Below, piece by piece: positions 50,400 to 60,171 of a stretch of DNA of 64,000 nt. Position 1 is the first letter of the stretch, and every line of letters begins with the position of its first letter. The notes under the pieces are model-generated. The model was not told the DNA's origin, ran no database searches, and worked only from the letters and a program-made list of their open reading frames with translations. The DNA is from Algoriphagus boseongensis (GTDB lineage: Bacteria; Bacteroidota; Bacteroidia; Cytophagales; Cyclobacteriaceae). The stretch lies in NCBI RefSeq assembly GCF_004362805.1, contig NZ_SNYF01000009.1, positions 172,622-236,621 on the forward strand. Direction: 5' to 3'. A program made the position numbers and the translations under genes.

Positions 50400-53300
50400 C
50401 ACCATTCCGGGTTCTGATTGCTTTTGTGGTTTTGGGAATTTTGGGTTTTGCTACAGTTCCCTTGCTATCTGTGGATTTGAATCCCAGAGAACGGGAGCCT
50501 GTGCTTTCCATCAGTTTTTCCATTCCCCAGTCTTCTCCTGAAATCATCGAAAAACTGGGGACTTCTCCACTGGAAGGAGCTTTTTCCCAGTTGACAGAGC
50601 TGAAAAAGATCGAGTCGGTCTCCAATTATGACCGGGGTTCCATCACGCTTCGCTTCGACAAAAAGGCGGACATGGAGCTGAAAAAATTTGAGGTACTGGC
50701 ACTGATTCGCCAGGTCTATCCCAAACTGGACGAGCGCCTGAGCTATCCGGTGGTCACCCAAAGTGCTCAATCCCGATCCGATTTCAAAACTCCGATTTTG
50801 ACCTATAGCGTGAATGGGCCATTTGCATCTTTTGAGATCCGTAAAATCACCGAAGATGTGCTGAAACCAGCAGTGACCCGCTTCGCAGAAGTAGAGGAGG
50901 TTCAGGTCAGAGGAGCAAACGAATTGCAGCTGTTTGTCACCTTCGATGTGCAAAAAATGCAGGCTTTTGGCATCAGCCGGGCTATGCTCCAGCAAAGAAT
51001 CGCCACGGCTTTTGGGCAAAAGTATCCGGGCACAGTATTTAATTCCAGGGGAGAAACCTTGTTTGTGACTTTGGATCGAAAACTCTATGATCTGGAGCAG
51101 TTGGAAAATCTGATGGTTGCCCAAGTTTCTGGAAAGGAGATCCGCCTGAGAGACTTGGCCAAGGTTTCGCTAGAAGAAGCCAAGCCCATCAGCTTTTACC
51201 GGATCAACGGGAATAATTCCGTTACCCTGAGTATTTACAACCGGGATGGGGTGAACAAGGTGCTCTTGGCGAAGGAGCTGAAAAGCTCCCTGGAAGCTGC
51301 CAAAATCAACCTTCCAGAAGGAACCGAACTTCGATTGGAGAACGACGATACCGAGTTTTTGGAAAAGGAACTCAACAAAATCTACCAGCGGTCTGGCTTG
51401 TCTATTTTGATTCTTATCGCCTTTATTTTCCTGATCAACCGCAATTGGAGATACCTCAGCATCCTGTTTTTGGGTATTGTAATCAACTTGAGTTTGACAT
51501 CCATGATCCTTTATTTTTTGGGAGTAGATATTCATTTGTACTCCATTGCAGGTCTGACGATCAGCTTTGGCTTGGTGGTGGACAATGCGATCGTGATGAT
51601 CGATCACCTTCATAAGTACAGAAACCGAAAGGTATTTCTGGCCTTGCTGGCCGCATCTTTGACCACCGTTGCGGCCTTGCTGTTGGTGCTCTTGCTTCCG
51701 GAGGAGGATAGAAGAAATCTGACTGAGTTTTCCATTGTGGTATCTGTCATGCTAGGTGTAAGTTTGCTCGTTGCCTTGTTTTTCACCCCGGCGTTTTACC
51801 AGGTTCTATTTGGAGAAAAGCAAAAGCAGGGGAGAAAACTGACCCTTTCCCAACTCCGAAATAGAGTTGGCTGGATGAACCGCTATGAGCGGGTGATCGG
51901 TGGAACGGCCCGGTTTAGAAAGACATTTCTATTCGGAGTGCTGCTTTTATTTGGTACTCCGATTTTCTTTTTGCCATCCAAATGGGAAGGGCAGGAGTGG
52001 TACAATAAAACGGTTGGAAATACCTTTTACCAAGAAGAAATCCGGCCCTATGTGGATAAGGTTCTGGGGGGATCTTTGCGGATGTTTGTCCGTGGAGTGT
52101 ATGAGAAGAGTTCCTATCGGGAGCCTGAAAAAACCCGCTTGTATGTGACAGCAAGGCTACCTTTTGGGAATACGCTGGAGCAGATGGACTTTATCATGCG
52201 GGAGTTTGAGGAATATCTGAAAGGGGTGGCAGGAATTGATCAGTTTGTGACTCAGGTGGTCTCCGGACAATACGCTCAGATCGTTATAACCTTCAAAGAA
52301 GCCTACGAGAAGGGAGCTTTACCTTATCAGCTGAAGGGGAAATTGTCTGTAAAATCCACTGACTGGAGTGGAGCCCAATGGAATATTTATGGAGTTGGAC
52401 AGGGCTTTTATACCGGAGGAGGAGGGGATCAAATTCCTTCTTTCAGGGTGGAAATGAAGGGTTACAATTTCGATGAACTCGAGCGTCAGTCAGCAAAATT
52501 GGCTGAAAAGCTCCTTCGTCACAAGCGAATCCAGACGGTGAATACCAATGAGCGGCTGAACTATTCCGAGCAAAAAACCCAGGAGTATGTCCTCAGGTTG
52601 GATCAGACTCAAATTGCCTTAGGAGGAACTTCCCAATATGAATTGGTGAATACGCTACAGGATCTTTCGGAATCTCAGCGACCCTCGACCTATTTGAATC
52701 TGGCTGACCAAAATTATGGGGTAATCATTCAGGAAAAACAGGCTCCTGCATTTTCCAAATACGATCTGGAGCAAAAAAGCCTGATCAGCGGAGAAGAAAA
52801 AATACTCAAAATCTCTGATTATGGGTCTTTAAATCTAGAAACGACTACCAATGCCCTGCATAAAGAAGATCGGCAGTATATCCGGATCGTTTCTTTTGAA
52901 TACATGGGTTCGGCTAAGTTTGGAAATGAATATCTGGAGGAAGTCCTGAAAGAACATAAAGCCGAAATGCCTATCGGATATGAAGCCAAAAAGCAGGAAT
53001 GGTCCTGGAACAGTGCCCAAGCCAAGCGGCAATATGGGTTGTTGGGGGTATTGATCGTGGGGATTTTCTTTATCTGTACGATTCTTTTTGAGAATTTCCG
53101 ACAGCCCTTTTTGATCATCTTCTTGATTCCGATCAGCTTTATCGGGCTGTTTTTGATTTTCTCTTTGTTTGACTTCTACTTTGACCAGGGTGGTTATGCC
53201 GCTTTTGTGATGCTGGGAGGACTGGCCGTCAATGCCGGGATTTTTATTCTGAATGATTTCAATAACCGGAAGCAAGGCCTGTTCAATCGAAATTTGCTGA

Positions 53301-53512
53301 AATCCATCGCCGGAAAAGCTATCCCGATTTTGCTGACTGTGCTTTCTACTTGCTTTGGATTGATCCCGTTTTTGATTGAAGGGCAAAATGAAATCTTTTG
53401 GTTTTCCTTGGCAATCGGAACGATTGGAGGGCTAGTATTTAGTTTGTTGGGGGTGTTCTGGATTTTGCCGGTGATGATGTGGAGGAAGGAGCATCGAATC
53501 ACTCACAGTTGA
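50396..53512 (+). CDS. RND efflux permease 2
   Basis: The 1038-residue protein is a second, diverged RND permease. It has SSPEIIEKLGTSPLEGAFSQ, TM4 LTISFGLVVDNAIVMIDHLHKYR, GVSLLVALFFTPAFY, and the C-terminal FRQPFLIIFLIPISFIGLF and LGGLAVNAGIFILNDFNNR. It starts directly in the first membrane helix (MTPFRVLIAFVVLGILGF). Together with permease 1 it could form a mixed trimer like MdtB-MdtC. No TolC-type outer-membrane gene is in the operon, so a channel encoded elsewhere is presumably used. Confidence 0.9.
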   Translation: MTPFRVLIAFVVLGILGFATVPLLSVDLNPREREPVLSISFSIPQSSPEIIEKLGTSPLEGAFSQLTELKKIESVSNYDRGSITLRFDKKADMELKKFEVLALIRQVYPKLDERLSYPVVTQSAQSRSDFKTPILTYSVNGPFASFEIRKITEDVLKPAVTRFAEVEEVQVRGANELQLFVTFDVQKMQAFGISRAMLQQRIATAFGQKYPGTVFNSRGETLFVTLDRKLYDLEQLENLMVAQVSGKEIRLRDLAKVSLEEAKPISFYRINGNNSVTLSIYNRDGVNKVLLAKELKSSLEAAKINLPEGTELRLENDDTEFLEKELNKIYQRSGLSILILIAFIFLINRNWRYLSILFLGIVINLSLTSMILYFLGVDIHLYSIAGLTISFGLVVDNAIVMIDHLHKYRNRKVFLALLAASLTTVAALLLVLLLPEEDRRNLTEFSIVVSVMLGVSLLVALFFTPAFYQVLFGEKQKQGRKLTLSQLRNRVGWMNRYERVIGGTARFRKTFLFGVLLLFGTPIFFLPSKWEGQEWYNKTVGNTFYQEEIRPYVDKVLGGSLRMFVRGVYEKSSYREPEKTRLYVTARLPFGNTLEQMDFIMREFEEYLKGVAGIDQFVTQVVSGQYAQIVITFKEAYEKGALPYQLKGKLSVKSTDWSGAQWNIYGVGQGFYTGGGGDQIPSFRVEMKGYNFDELERQSAKLAEKLLRHKRIQTVNTNERLNYSEQKTQEYVLRLDQTQIALGGTSQYELVNTLQDLSESQRPSTYLNLADQNYGVIIQEKQAPAFSKYDLEQKSLISGEEKILKISDYGSLNLETTTNALHKEDRQYIRIVSFEYMGSAKFGNEYLEEVLKEHKAEMPIGYEAKKQEWSWNSAQAKRQYGLLGVLIVGIFFICTILFENFRQPFLIIFLIPISFIGLFLIFSLFDFYFDQGGYAAFVMLGGLAVNAGIFILNDFNNRKQGLFNRNLLKSIAGKAIPILLTVLSTCFGLIPFLIEGQNEIFWFSLAIGTIGGLVFSLLGVFWILPVMMWRKEHRITHS

Positions 53513-53619
53513 TTTTTTTAACCTGAGAAATATTAGGAGGAATCATTCACACCGAAAAAAATCCCGGACAAGTCAATGCCCGGGGTCTAATTTCAAATCT
53601 CAAATTTCAAACCGCCAAA

Positions 53620-54987
53620 TTAAACCTTATCCGGTTCGGGATGAATCCAAGGTCCTCGATAGGGCCTTCTGAGTTTGGCGGTTGCTTCAGGATCATTCAG
53701 AACAGTCATGGTTTTGGGATCATAGCGTAAGGCCCGGCCACCAAGTTCCATAGAGATATTTGCTAGAATACAAGATGCGGTGGAAATATGACCTTGCTCC
53801 ACATCGGCAATTGGCAGGGTGTCTTTTTCAATGGAGGCCAACCAATCTTGCATATGAAGTCGTGTAGCTGGAGCTGCATTTAATTCGATTCGATCTTCGG
53901 TCAAGTCTTCTGGATATTTTTCCCGCTCAAAGAAGCAATCGAAGTGGATTTTTTCCTCTTTGGTGTCATAAGGAATATAATCGGCCTGCATGGTACTACC
54001 GGCAAGCATTCCTTTTTCTCCATAGATCTTGAAAGACCAAGGGTATTCTGGATCAGGAGCATTTCCCCAGGTTCGGTGCTGCCAAACGACATTGAGCTCT
54101 GGATATTCAAAAATTGCGGTCTGAGTATCAGAAATATTGGATTTTCCTTCTTTCTGCACATAAATACCCCCAGTGGAGGTGATTTGGGTAGGCCAGCCTA
54201 GTTTGAGCATCCATCGTACGGTATCTAGCATGTGCACACACATGTCTCCGGTGATTCCATTGCCGTATTCCATGAAAGTTCTCCACCATCGGATATGGGG
54301 TAATCCATCATAAGGTCTCTTAGGAGCCGGACCAGTCCACATTTCGTAATTGAAAAAGTCAGGAACGGGCTCCACAGGAGGGTTGCCATTCGCTCGCATG
54401 TGGAAATAGCAGCATACTTCAGCATGGCTGATTTTACCCAATTTTCCTGTGTCGATGATTTGTTTCTTGGCATCGATCAGGTGAGGGGTGCTTTTTCTTT
54501 GAGTACCGATTTGGACTTTTCTATCGTATTTCCGAGCTGCCGCTAATATGGCTTCTCCCTCAATCACATCCACAGAGATAGGCTTTTGCAAATAGATATG
54601 TGCTCCAGATTTAAGCGCTTCAATGGCCTGAAGTGCATGCCAATGATCCGGAGATCCTATTAGCACCAGATCACATTTATGTTTTTTGAGCAATTCCCGA
54701 TAGTCTTCGAAAAGCTCAGGAACTTTCTTGGATTTTTGTCTTTGGGAAACCAGTTCTCCTGCGCCCTTGAGTAGATTTTGGTCGACATCACAAAGCGCCA
54801 CCACTTCTACATCGGCTACTTGGATTAGGCGGAAAAGATCAGACTTTCCATACCAGCCCGTTCCGATCAGGGCGACTTTTAGAGGACCTTCACGGTCTTT
54901 GAAGTCCATTCCAAAAAGACCAAAACTAGCCAGAGTAGCCATGGCTGTGGAGCTTTTCAAAAAATCTCTTCGATTCAATTGATTCAT
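53620..54987 (-). CDS. Tat-exported Gfo/Idh/MocA-family oxidoreductase 1
   Basis: The 455-residue protein has a twin-arginine signal (NRRDFLKSSTAMATLASFG), then the Rossmann start KVALIGTGWYGKSDLFRLIQ, GSPDHWHALQAIEALKSGAHIYLQKPISVDVIEG with the family EKP-like lysine motif (here QKP), and the C-terminal alpha/beta sheet. These enzymes oxidise or isomerise sugars with NAD(P). Its periplasmic location implies that cofactor is loaded before export. The stop is separated from the RND operon by a 107-base gap that includes CAAAT-type short repeats (53590s). Confidence 0.88.
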   Translation of the reverse strand: MNQLNRRDFLKSSTAMATLASFGLFGMDFKDREGPLKVALIGTGWYGKSDLFRLIQVADVEVVALCDVDQNLLKGAGELVSQRQKSKKVPELFEDYRELLKKHKCDLVLIGSPDHWHALQAIEALKSGAHIYLQKPISVDVIEGEAILAAARKYDRKVQIGTQRKSTPHLIDAKKQIIDTGKLGKISHAEVCCYFHMRANGNPPVEPVPDFFNYEMWTGPAPKRPYDGLPHIRWWRTFMEYGNGITGDMCVHMLDTVRWMLKLGWPTQITSTGGIYVQKEGKSNISDTQTAIFEYPELNVVWQHRTWGNAPDPEYPWSFKIYGEKGMLAGSTMQADYIPYDTKEEKIHFDCFFEREKYPEDLTEDRIELNAAPATRLHMQDWLASIEKDTLPIADVEQGHISTASCILANISMELGGRALRYDPKTMTVLNDPEATAKLRRPYRGPWIHPEPDKV

Positions 54988-55106
54988 AGGTTATTGGGAT
55001 TAGGATTGATGCCGCATTCAATTTACAAAAAGGGAAGACAGATACAAATCCAGATTTTTTAACTGGTCAGAAGATCCCCAGCAAATAAATAACCTATAGC
55101 TAGTCT

Positions 55107-56180
55107 TTAAAACCTTACTCCAAACCGCTGTCCTAGCTCAGTAAGATCTTTGACCACCGGGTCCAGCAATGGAATTCCATCTTTCTTTCGGATAGCTTCC
55201 AATTCTCTTTCAGGGTCACCTGGGATTAAAACTTTCTCATTTCCCGGAGTAGGCTCGGCTGATCGGAATCTTCTAATCCAATTGTCCATATGAGATTTGA
55301 ATTCGTCCGCTGGTCGGAAAGCATCCACTCGCATGGCTCCAAAAAAATGTCCAATTCCTTCCCCTACCAAATTTGGCAAAGGATCCAAAAATGCTACAAA
55401 TGGAGGCACCCAAGGTCCATAATTAGCTCCAGAAAGGACTGCTGAAAAGATATCCACGATTGAGCCAAGTGCATAACCTTTGTGAGAACCATGCTCACGA
55501 TCTCCTCCTAAGGGAAGCAAAGCACCTCCATCTTTTACCCCATTGGCAGAGGTGGTAGGATTTCCGATTTTATCCTGAACCCATCCGGTAGGCGTGTCCA
55601 GTCCTTTTCTTTGCAAAATTTCAAGCTTTCCGTTGGCAGCAGTGGTGGTAGCCATATCTGCTACGAATGCCGGTTCTTCATTTGCCGGAATGGCAACTGA
55701 AATAGGGTTGGTTCCTAAAAGTCTTTCTCTGGAAAAAGTAGGAGCGACCAAAGGACTTGCATTGGTCAAAGAAATCCCGATCATATCATGCTCCAAGGCC
55801 ATCATAGCATGGTAGCCGGCAATACCATAATGATTGGAGTTTTTTACAGAAACCCATCCCGTGCCTACATTTTTGGCTTTTTCTATAGCCACTTTCATGG
55901 CAAAAGGAGCCACTACCAGGCCTAGCCCGCTATCTCCATCAACCACTGCTGTGGAAGGAGTTTCATAAACGACCTTGAGGTTTGGTATGGCATTGATCCT
56001 TCCCTTTTCCCAAAGTCTAACATAGCCCGAAAGTCTTGCCACCCCGTGACTATCCACTCCTCGAAGATCAGCTGAAAGCAAAACTTCAGTTCCTACTTTT
56101 GCATCCTCCTCTGGACAACCAATCTGAACCAACATGTCATAGGTGAATCGATAGAGTTGCTCGTAAGAAAAGGTCTGCAT
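55107..56180 (-). CDS. malate/L-lactate/ureidoglycolate dehydrogenase-family (Ldh) oxidoreductase
   Basis: The 357-residue protein has the family core: SADLRGVDSHGVARLSGY with the conserved histidine, VVDGDSGLGLVVAPFAMKVAIEKAKNVGTGWVSVKNSNHYGIAGYHAM, LTNASPLVAPTFSRERLLGTNPISVAIPA, DMATTTAANGKLEI, and GDREHGSHKGYALG. It transfers hydride from a 2-hydroxyacid to NAD(P). No signal peptide. Which acid is used is not clear; a lactate, malate or sugar acid is possible. It lies on the same strand as, and upstream of, the Gfo/Idh gene, 119 bases away. Confidence 0.88.
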   Translation of the reverse strand: MQTFSYEQLYRFTYDMLVQIGCPEEDAKVGTEVLLSADLRGVDSHGVARLSGYVRLWEKGRINAIPNLKVVYETPSTAVVDGDSGLGLVVAPFAMKVAIEKAKNVGTGWVSVKNSNHYGIAGYHAMMALEHDMIGISLTNASPLVAPTFSRERLLGTNPISVAIPANEEPAFVADMATTTAANGKLEILQRKGLDTPTGWVQDKIGNPTTSANGVKDGGALLPLGGDREHGSHKGYALGSIVDIFSAVLSGANYGPWVPPFVAFLDPLPNLVGEGIGHFFGAMRVDAFRPADEFKSHMDNWIRRFRSAEPTPGNEKVLIPGDPERELEAIRKKDGIPLLDPVVKDLTELGQRFGVRF

Positions 56181-56284
56181 AGAATATAGAATTGGGTTAA
56201 GCCTAAGTTTCGGGCAAAGATAAGGATTTGGGAAAAACTTGAGTTTTGGAATTTTTCCTCAGAAAGGGAAGTAATCCAGAAAAA

Positions 56285-57226
56285 TCAAATAGCAGATTTC
56301 TCGGCAAGAAGTCTGGATACGGCTCCCTCTTTTAAAGAGTAATGCGAGCAAACGATAGACTCAACAGGGACATACCTCAAAATGAATTCAATCAAACAAC
56401 TCGCTACGACAATCATATCCACTCGCATCGCGATCATTCCTGGGATTTTAAGGCGTTCTTCTCTGTTTTTGCTTTTCAGCAAGTCAAAAATCCGCTCAAA
56501 ATCCTCCCTAGGAAGTTCAAAAACATGCTGGCCCGTAAGCTTGCACTGAAGCATGGATTCAAAATAGATGTCCGTTAAGGTGTCGAATGTTCCTGAGGCG
56601 CCTACCAGACCGGTTGGTTTGTAAAACTGAATAGCCTCGATTAGGGGCTGAAGTTTTTCTCCACAATACGCTTCCAGTTTTTCTACCTCTTCAGGTAAAA
56701 TTGGATCATGATAATGGAATGCATCCAGGAGTCGCTGACCTCCGATTTCAAAGCTCCTTTTCCAAAAAACCTCCTGAGAAGTTCCAATGATAAATTCCAC
56801 CGAACCGCCTCCGATATCCATCATCAAATTGACGTGCCCATTTAGAGAACCAGACAGGTTGATTCCTTCATAGATGAGCTGGGCTTCCTCTTCACCAGAA
56901 ATTACATGGATTTCAATTCCGATTTCCTCTTTAACTCTGGTAACAAAGTCTTCGCCATTTTCCGCATTTCTAACGGCAGAGGTAGCAAATGCAAAAACCT
57001 GGTCGATATGTTCTCCATCGATCAGGTTTTTAAAATGTTTTAGGGTATGAAAAGCCCTTTTTTGGGCATCTGGGGCAAGTTGATTTTGGCTGATGCCGCC
57101 CTGTCCAAGCTTCACAGGGATTTTTTCCTTGTAAATAGTTTTAAATCCGACTCCGTTTAATTCTACCAATAACAAATGAAATGTATTGGTACCCATGTCT
57201 ATCACTGCAGCCTTTCTGGTACTCAT
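56285..57226 (-). CDS. Ppx/GppA-family exopolyphosphatase
   Basis: The 313-residue protein has the ASKHA ATPase fold motifs of this family: VIDMGTNTFHLLLVE at the start, KIPVKLGQGG, FATSAVRNAENGEDF, EEAQLIYEG, and LMMDIGGGSVEFIIG. It hydrolyses polyphosphate or pppGpp. It lacks the C-terminal HD-like domain of E. coli Ppx (513 residues), as shorter family members do. It is divergent from the acyl-CoA carboxylase gene. Confidence 0.9.
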   Translation of the reverse strand: MSTRKAAVIDMGTNTFHLLLVELNGVGFKTIYKEKIPVKLGQGGISQNQLAPDAQKRAFHTLKHFKNLIDGEHIDQVFAFATSAVRNAENGEDFVTRVKEEIGIEIHVISGEEEAQLIYEGINLSGSLNGHVNLMMDIGGGSVEFIIGTSQEVFWKRSFEIGGQRLLDAFHYHDPILPEEVEKLEAYCGEKLQPLIEAIQFYKPTGLVGASGTFDTLTDIYFESMLQCKLTGQHVFELPREDFERIFDLLKSKNREERLKIPGMIAMRVDMIVVASCLIEFILRYVPVESIVCSHYSLKEGAVSRLLAEKSAI

Positions 57227-57415
57227 AATTCAGCCAAAATTTTGGATGGGCGAATATAGAAAGTTTTTCAAAAGTACAAGTCACAAAAAGAACCTATTGG
57301 AATCCTATCACTTGCGAAATTTTTGTTTTGGTCAAAAGGGCTATTTTGCAATCTTTCCTCCTTCAGTTTACCAATCCGTCCAAGAGACTATCTTTGGACT
57401 TTAAATAAAAATCAG

Positions 57416-58999
57416 ATGTCCGATCAAAATAAACCCATTTATACCCCAAGCGGAAACGCTGAAAAGTTGGAGATTCTAAAGAAAAAAAATGAGGAGGCAT
57501 TGCTGGGAGGAGGAGAAGCAAGGATCGTCGCCCAGCATAAAAAAGGAAAATTAACGGCCAGAGAGCGGATTGACCTTCTTTTGGATGAAGGGACTTTTGA
57601 AGAGATTGACAAATTTGTGATGCACCGCTCCAAAGACTTTGGATTGGACAAAGAGCATTATTTGGGAGACGGTGTGGTAACTGGATATGGTGAAATCAAC
57701 GGAAGGCTAGTGTATGTTTTTTCCCAGGATTTCACGGTTTTTGGTGGATCACTCTCCGAAACTCACGCGGAGAAAATCTGCAAAATCATGGATATGGCCA
57801 TGAAAAATGGAGCCCCTGTGATTGGATTGAATGATTCTGGAGGAGCTAGGATTCAAGAGGGAGTGAATTCCTTGGGAGGCTATGCTGATATCTTTTACAG
57901 AAATACTTTGGCTTCCGGTGTAATCCCTCAGATCTCAGCGATTATGGGACCTTGCGCTGGAGGAGCAGTTTATTCTCCTGCAATTACCGACTTCATTCTG
58001 ATGGTGGAAAACACCTCCTATATGTTTGTGACCGGACCAAATGTGGTTAAAACGGTAACTCAGGAAACGGTAACTGCTGAAGAGTTGGGTGGTGCTTCCA
58101 CCCATAGCACTAAATCAGGGGTGACTCATTTTGCCTGCGCCAATGAAGTAGAGGCAATCAATCACATCAAACGCTTGCTGAGTTATATTCCTCAAAACTG
58201 CGAAGATCAAGCGCCTGTCTATCCATATGAACTAAAGCAGGACGAAAGCCGAAAGGTTCTGGATAGTTTGGTGCCGGAAAACCCAAACCATCCTTACGAT
58301 ATGCGGGATGTGATCAGAGGAATTGTCGATGAGGAATCCTTTTTGGAAGTGCATGAAAATTATGCGGATAATATTGTCGTTGGCTTTGCAAGAATTGCCG
58401 GAAGAAGTATAGGAATCGTGGGGAATCAGCCTCAGGCAATGGCCGGAGTTCTGGATAACCATGCTTCTATCAAGGCAGCACGATTTGTTAGATTTTGCGA
58501 CAGCTTCAATGTTCCTCTTTTGGTATTGGTGGATGTTCCGGGTTTTTTACCGGGAACTGACCAAGAATGGAATGGCATTATCGTCAATGGAGCCAAACTT
58601 TTGTACGCATTTTCAGAAGCGACCGTACCAAGAATTACGGTGATTACCAGAAAGGCATACGGTGGGGCATATGACGTAATGAATTCCAAGCATATCGGGG
58701 CAGACTTAAACTACGCCTGGCCGACAGCAGAAATCGCCGTAATGGGTGCAAAAGGAGCGGCTGAAATTATTTTCAAAAAGGAAATTGCAGAAGCGACTGA
58801 TCCAGAGGCTAAGCTGCAAGAAAAGGTAGATGAGTACACTGCAAAATTTGCGAACCCTTACCGAGCTGCTCACCGGGGATACATCGACGAAGTTATTTAT
58901 CCTTCTGAGACCAGAACGAAATTGATCAAAGCCTTCAAAATGCTAGAAAATAAGGTGGATAAGTTGCCAAGGAAGAAACATGGTAACATCCCGCTTTAA
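57416..58999 (+). CDS. acyl-CoA carboxylase beta subunit (propionyl/methylmalonyl-CoA carboxyltransferase type)
   Basis: The 527-residue protein (ATG 57416) is a carboxyltransferase: [60 protein letters not shown], oxyanion-loop [36 protein letters not shown], and [19 protein letters not shown]. It moves carboxyl from biotin to propionyl-CoA or a related acyl-CoA. The biotin carboxylase and carrier subunits are not in this window. The open frame extends to 57323, but the first part has no homology and is likely leader. Confidence 0.92.
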   Translation: MSDQNKPIYTPSGNAEKLEILKKKNEEALLGGGEARIVAQHKKGKLTARERIDLLLDEGTFEEIDKFVMHRSKDFGLDKEHYLGDGVVTGYGEINGRLVYVFSQDFTVFGGSLSETHAEKICKIMDMAMKNGAPVIGLNDSGGARIQEGVNSLGGYADIFYRNTLASGVIPQISAIMGPCAGGAVYSPAITDFILMVENTSYMFVTGPNVVKTVTQETVTAEELGGASTHSTKSGVTHFACANEVEAINHIKRLLSYIPQNCEDQAPVYPYELKQDESRKVLDSLVPENPNHPYDMRDVIRGIVDEESFLEVHENYADNIVVGFARIAGRSIGIVGNQPQAMAGVLDNHASIKAARFVRFCDSFNVPLLVLVDVPGFLPGTDQEWNGIIVNGAKLLYAFSEATVPRITVITRKAYGGAYDVMNSKHIGADLNYAWPTAEIAVMGAKGAAEIIFKKEIAEATDPEAKLQEKVDEYTAKFANPYRAAHRGYIDEVIYPSETRTKLIKAFKMLENKVDKLPRKKHGNIPL

Positions 59000-59008
59000 T
59001 CCAAAATT

Positions 59009-59029
59009 TTTAAACTTTAAACTTTAAAC
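59009..59029 (+). repeat. three tandem TTTAAAC heptamers
   Basis: Perfect threefold heptamer between the carboxylase stop and the M42 peptidase start, followed by a degenerate TTCAAAT. A similar decayed run (CAAAT and CAAAC units) occurs at about 53590-53610. Confidence 0.75.
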
Positions 59030-59044
59030 TTCAAATTCTAAAAA

Positions 59045-60109
59045 ATGGATTCTATTTCATTTCTCCATAAATATCTCAACAACGCCTCACCGACCGGATT
59101 TGAGGCTTCAGGTCAGCAGATTTGGTTGGACTATGTCAAGCCTTTTGTTGATACTTATTTCACCGATAATTACGGAACGGCAGTCGGGGTGATTAATCCT
59201 GAGGCTGAATATAAGGTCGTCATCGAAGCGCATGCCGATGAAATCAGTTGGTTTGTCAACTACATCAAAGATGATGGATATATCTACGTAAGGCGGAATG
59301 GCGGTTCTGACCATATGATTGCTCCTTCCATGCGGGTAAATATCCATACCGATAAGGGAATTATTCCGGGTGTTTTTGGTTGGCCGGCCATCCATGTGAG
59401 GAAAGAGGGAAAGGAAGATTCTCCTACTTTGGACAATATATTTATCGATGTAGGAGCAAGGTCAAAAGCCGAAGTGGAGGAAATGGGAATTCACGTTGGT
59501 TGCGTGATCACTTTCAAAGATGAATTGACCGAGTTGAATGGAAAATTCTGGTCAGGCCGAGCTTTGGACAATAGAATTGGCGGGTACATGATCGCTCAGG
59601 TAGCCCGAAAGATATTTGAGTCTGGCAAAAAACTCCCTTTTGGTCTTTATGTGGTAAATGCTGTTCAGGAAGAAATCGGGCTACGGGGCGCCGAAATGAT
59701 TGCTCATAGAATTAAGCCCAATGCAGCCATCATAACCGATGTCTGCCATGATACCACCGCACCTATGTATAATAAAATCAGCAGCGGAGATCAGACGGCT
59801 GGAAAAGGACCTGTTTTAACCTACGGGGCGTCTGTCCACAAAAAGCTATTGGATTTAATTATTGACACTGCGAAAAAGAAAGATATCCCGTTCCAGAGAG
59901 CAGCGGCCTCCAGAAGTACAGGCACGGATACAGACGCTTTTGCCTATTCTAATGAAGGTGTTCCATCAGCCTTGATTTCCCTTCCTTTGAAATACATGCA
60001 TACCACGGTAGAAACTGCCAGCAAGGAGGATATTGAGCAAGTCATCAAATTGATGTATGAATTTTTGGTCGATTTCGATCCAAGCTTTGACTTTAGGTAT
60101 ATTAAATAA
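59045..60109 (+). CDS. M42-family metallopeptidase (aminopeptidase)
   Basis: The 354-residue cytoplasmic enzyme has the M42/PepA-like layout: NNASPTGFEASGQQIW, first zinc histidine in EAHADEISWFV, the bridging Asp in SGRALDNRIGG, the Glu-Glu pair in VQEEIGLRGAEM, TDVCHDTTAP, RSTGTDTDAFA, and the last histidine in LKYMHTTVE. It is likely a dodecameric aminopeptidase or endo-beta-glucanase-like peptidase. It lies 45 bases after the carboxylase. Confidence 0.92.
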   Translation: MDSISFLHKYLNNASPTGFEASGQQIWLDYVKPFVDTYFTDNYGTAVGVINPEAEYKVVIEAHADEISWFVNYIKDDGYIYVRRNGGSDHMIAPSMRVNIHTDKGIIPGVFGWPAIHVRKEGKEDSPTLDNIFIDVGARSKAEVEEMGIHVGCVITFKDELTELNGKFWSGRALDNRIGGYMIAQVARKIFESGKKLPFGLYVVNAVQEEIGLRGAEMIAHRIKPNAAIITDVCHDTTAPMYNKISSGDQTAGKGPVLTYGASVHKKLLDLIIDTAKKKDIPFQRAAASRSTGTDTDAFAYSNEGVPSALISLPLKYMHTTVETASKEDIEQVIKLMYEFLVDFDPSFDFRYIK

Positions 60110-60115
60110 TTAGAT

Positions 60116-60154
60116 AGACTACAGGCCACTGTCGAGAACAGTGGCCTGTAGTCT
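60116..60154. repeat. strong hairpin after the M42 gene
   Basis: AGACTACAGGCCACTG (60116-60131) is the exact reverse complement of 60139-60154; with the next T-A pair the stem is 17 bp with a CGAGA loop. Only TTT follows, then CGACTATTGACCC, so it is a weak intrinsic terminator or an intergenic palindromic element. It ends 17 bases before the next ATG (60172). Confidence 0.75.
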
Positions 60155-60171
60155 TTCGACTATTGACCCAA

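Noticed and set aside
52835..53386. 183-codon minus-strand frame inside RND permease 2
   Set aside because: Antisense to a well-supported membrane protein; the composition (rich in Gln, Asn, Lys, Asp) is typical of the reverse of hydrophobic helices.
53590..53618. decayed CAAAT/CAAAC runs as a regulatory repeat
   Set aside because: Degenerate and short; similar AT-rich runs occur in several gaps, so no function is claimed.
59009..59029. TTTAAAC heptamers as a CRISPR array
   Set aside because: Units are 7 bases with no spacers. No CRISPR repeats or cas genes were seen anywhere in the window.
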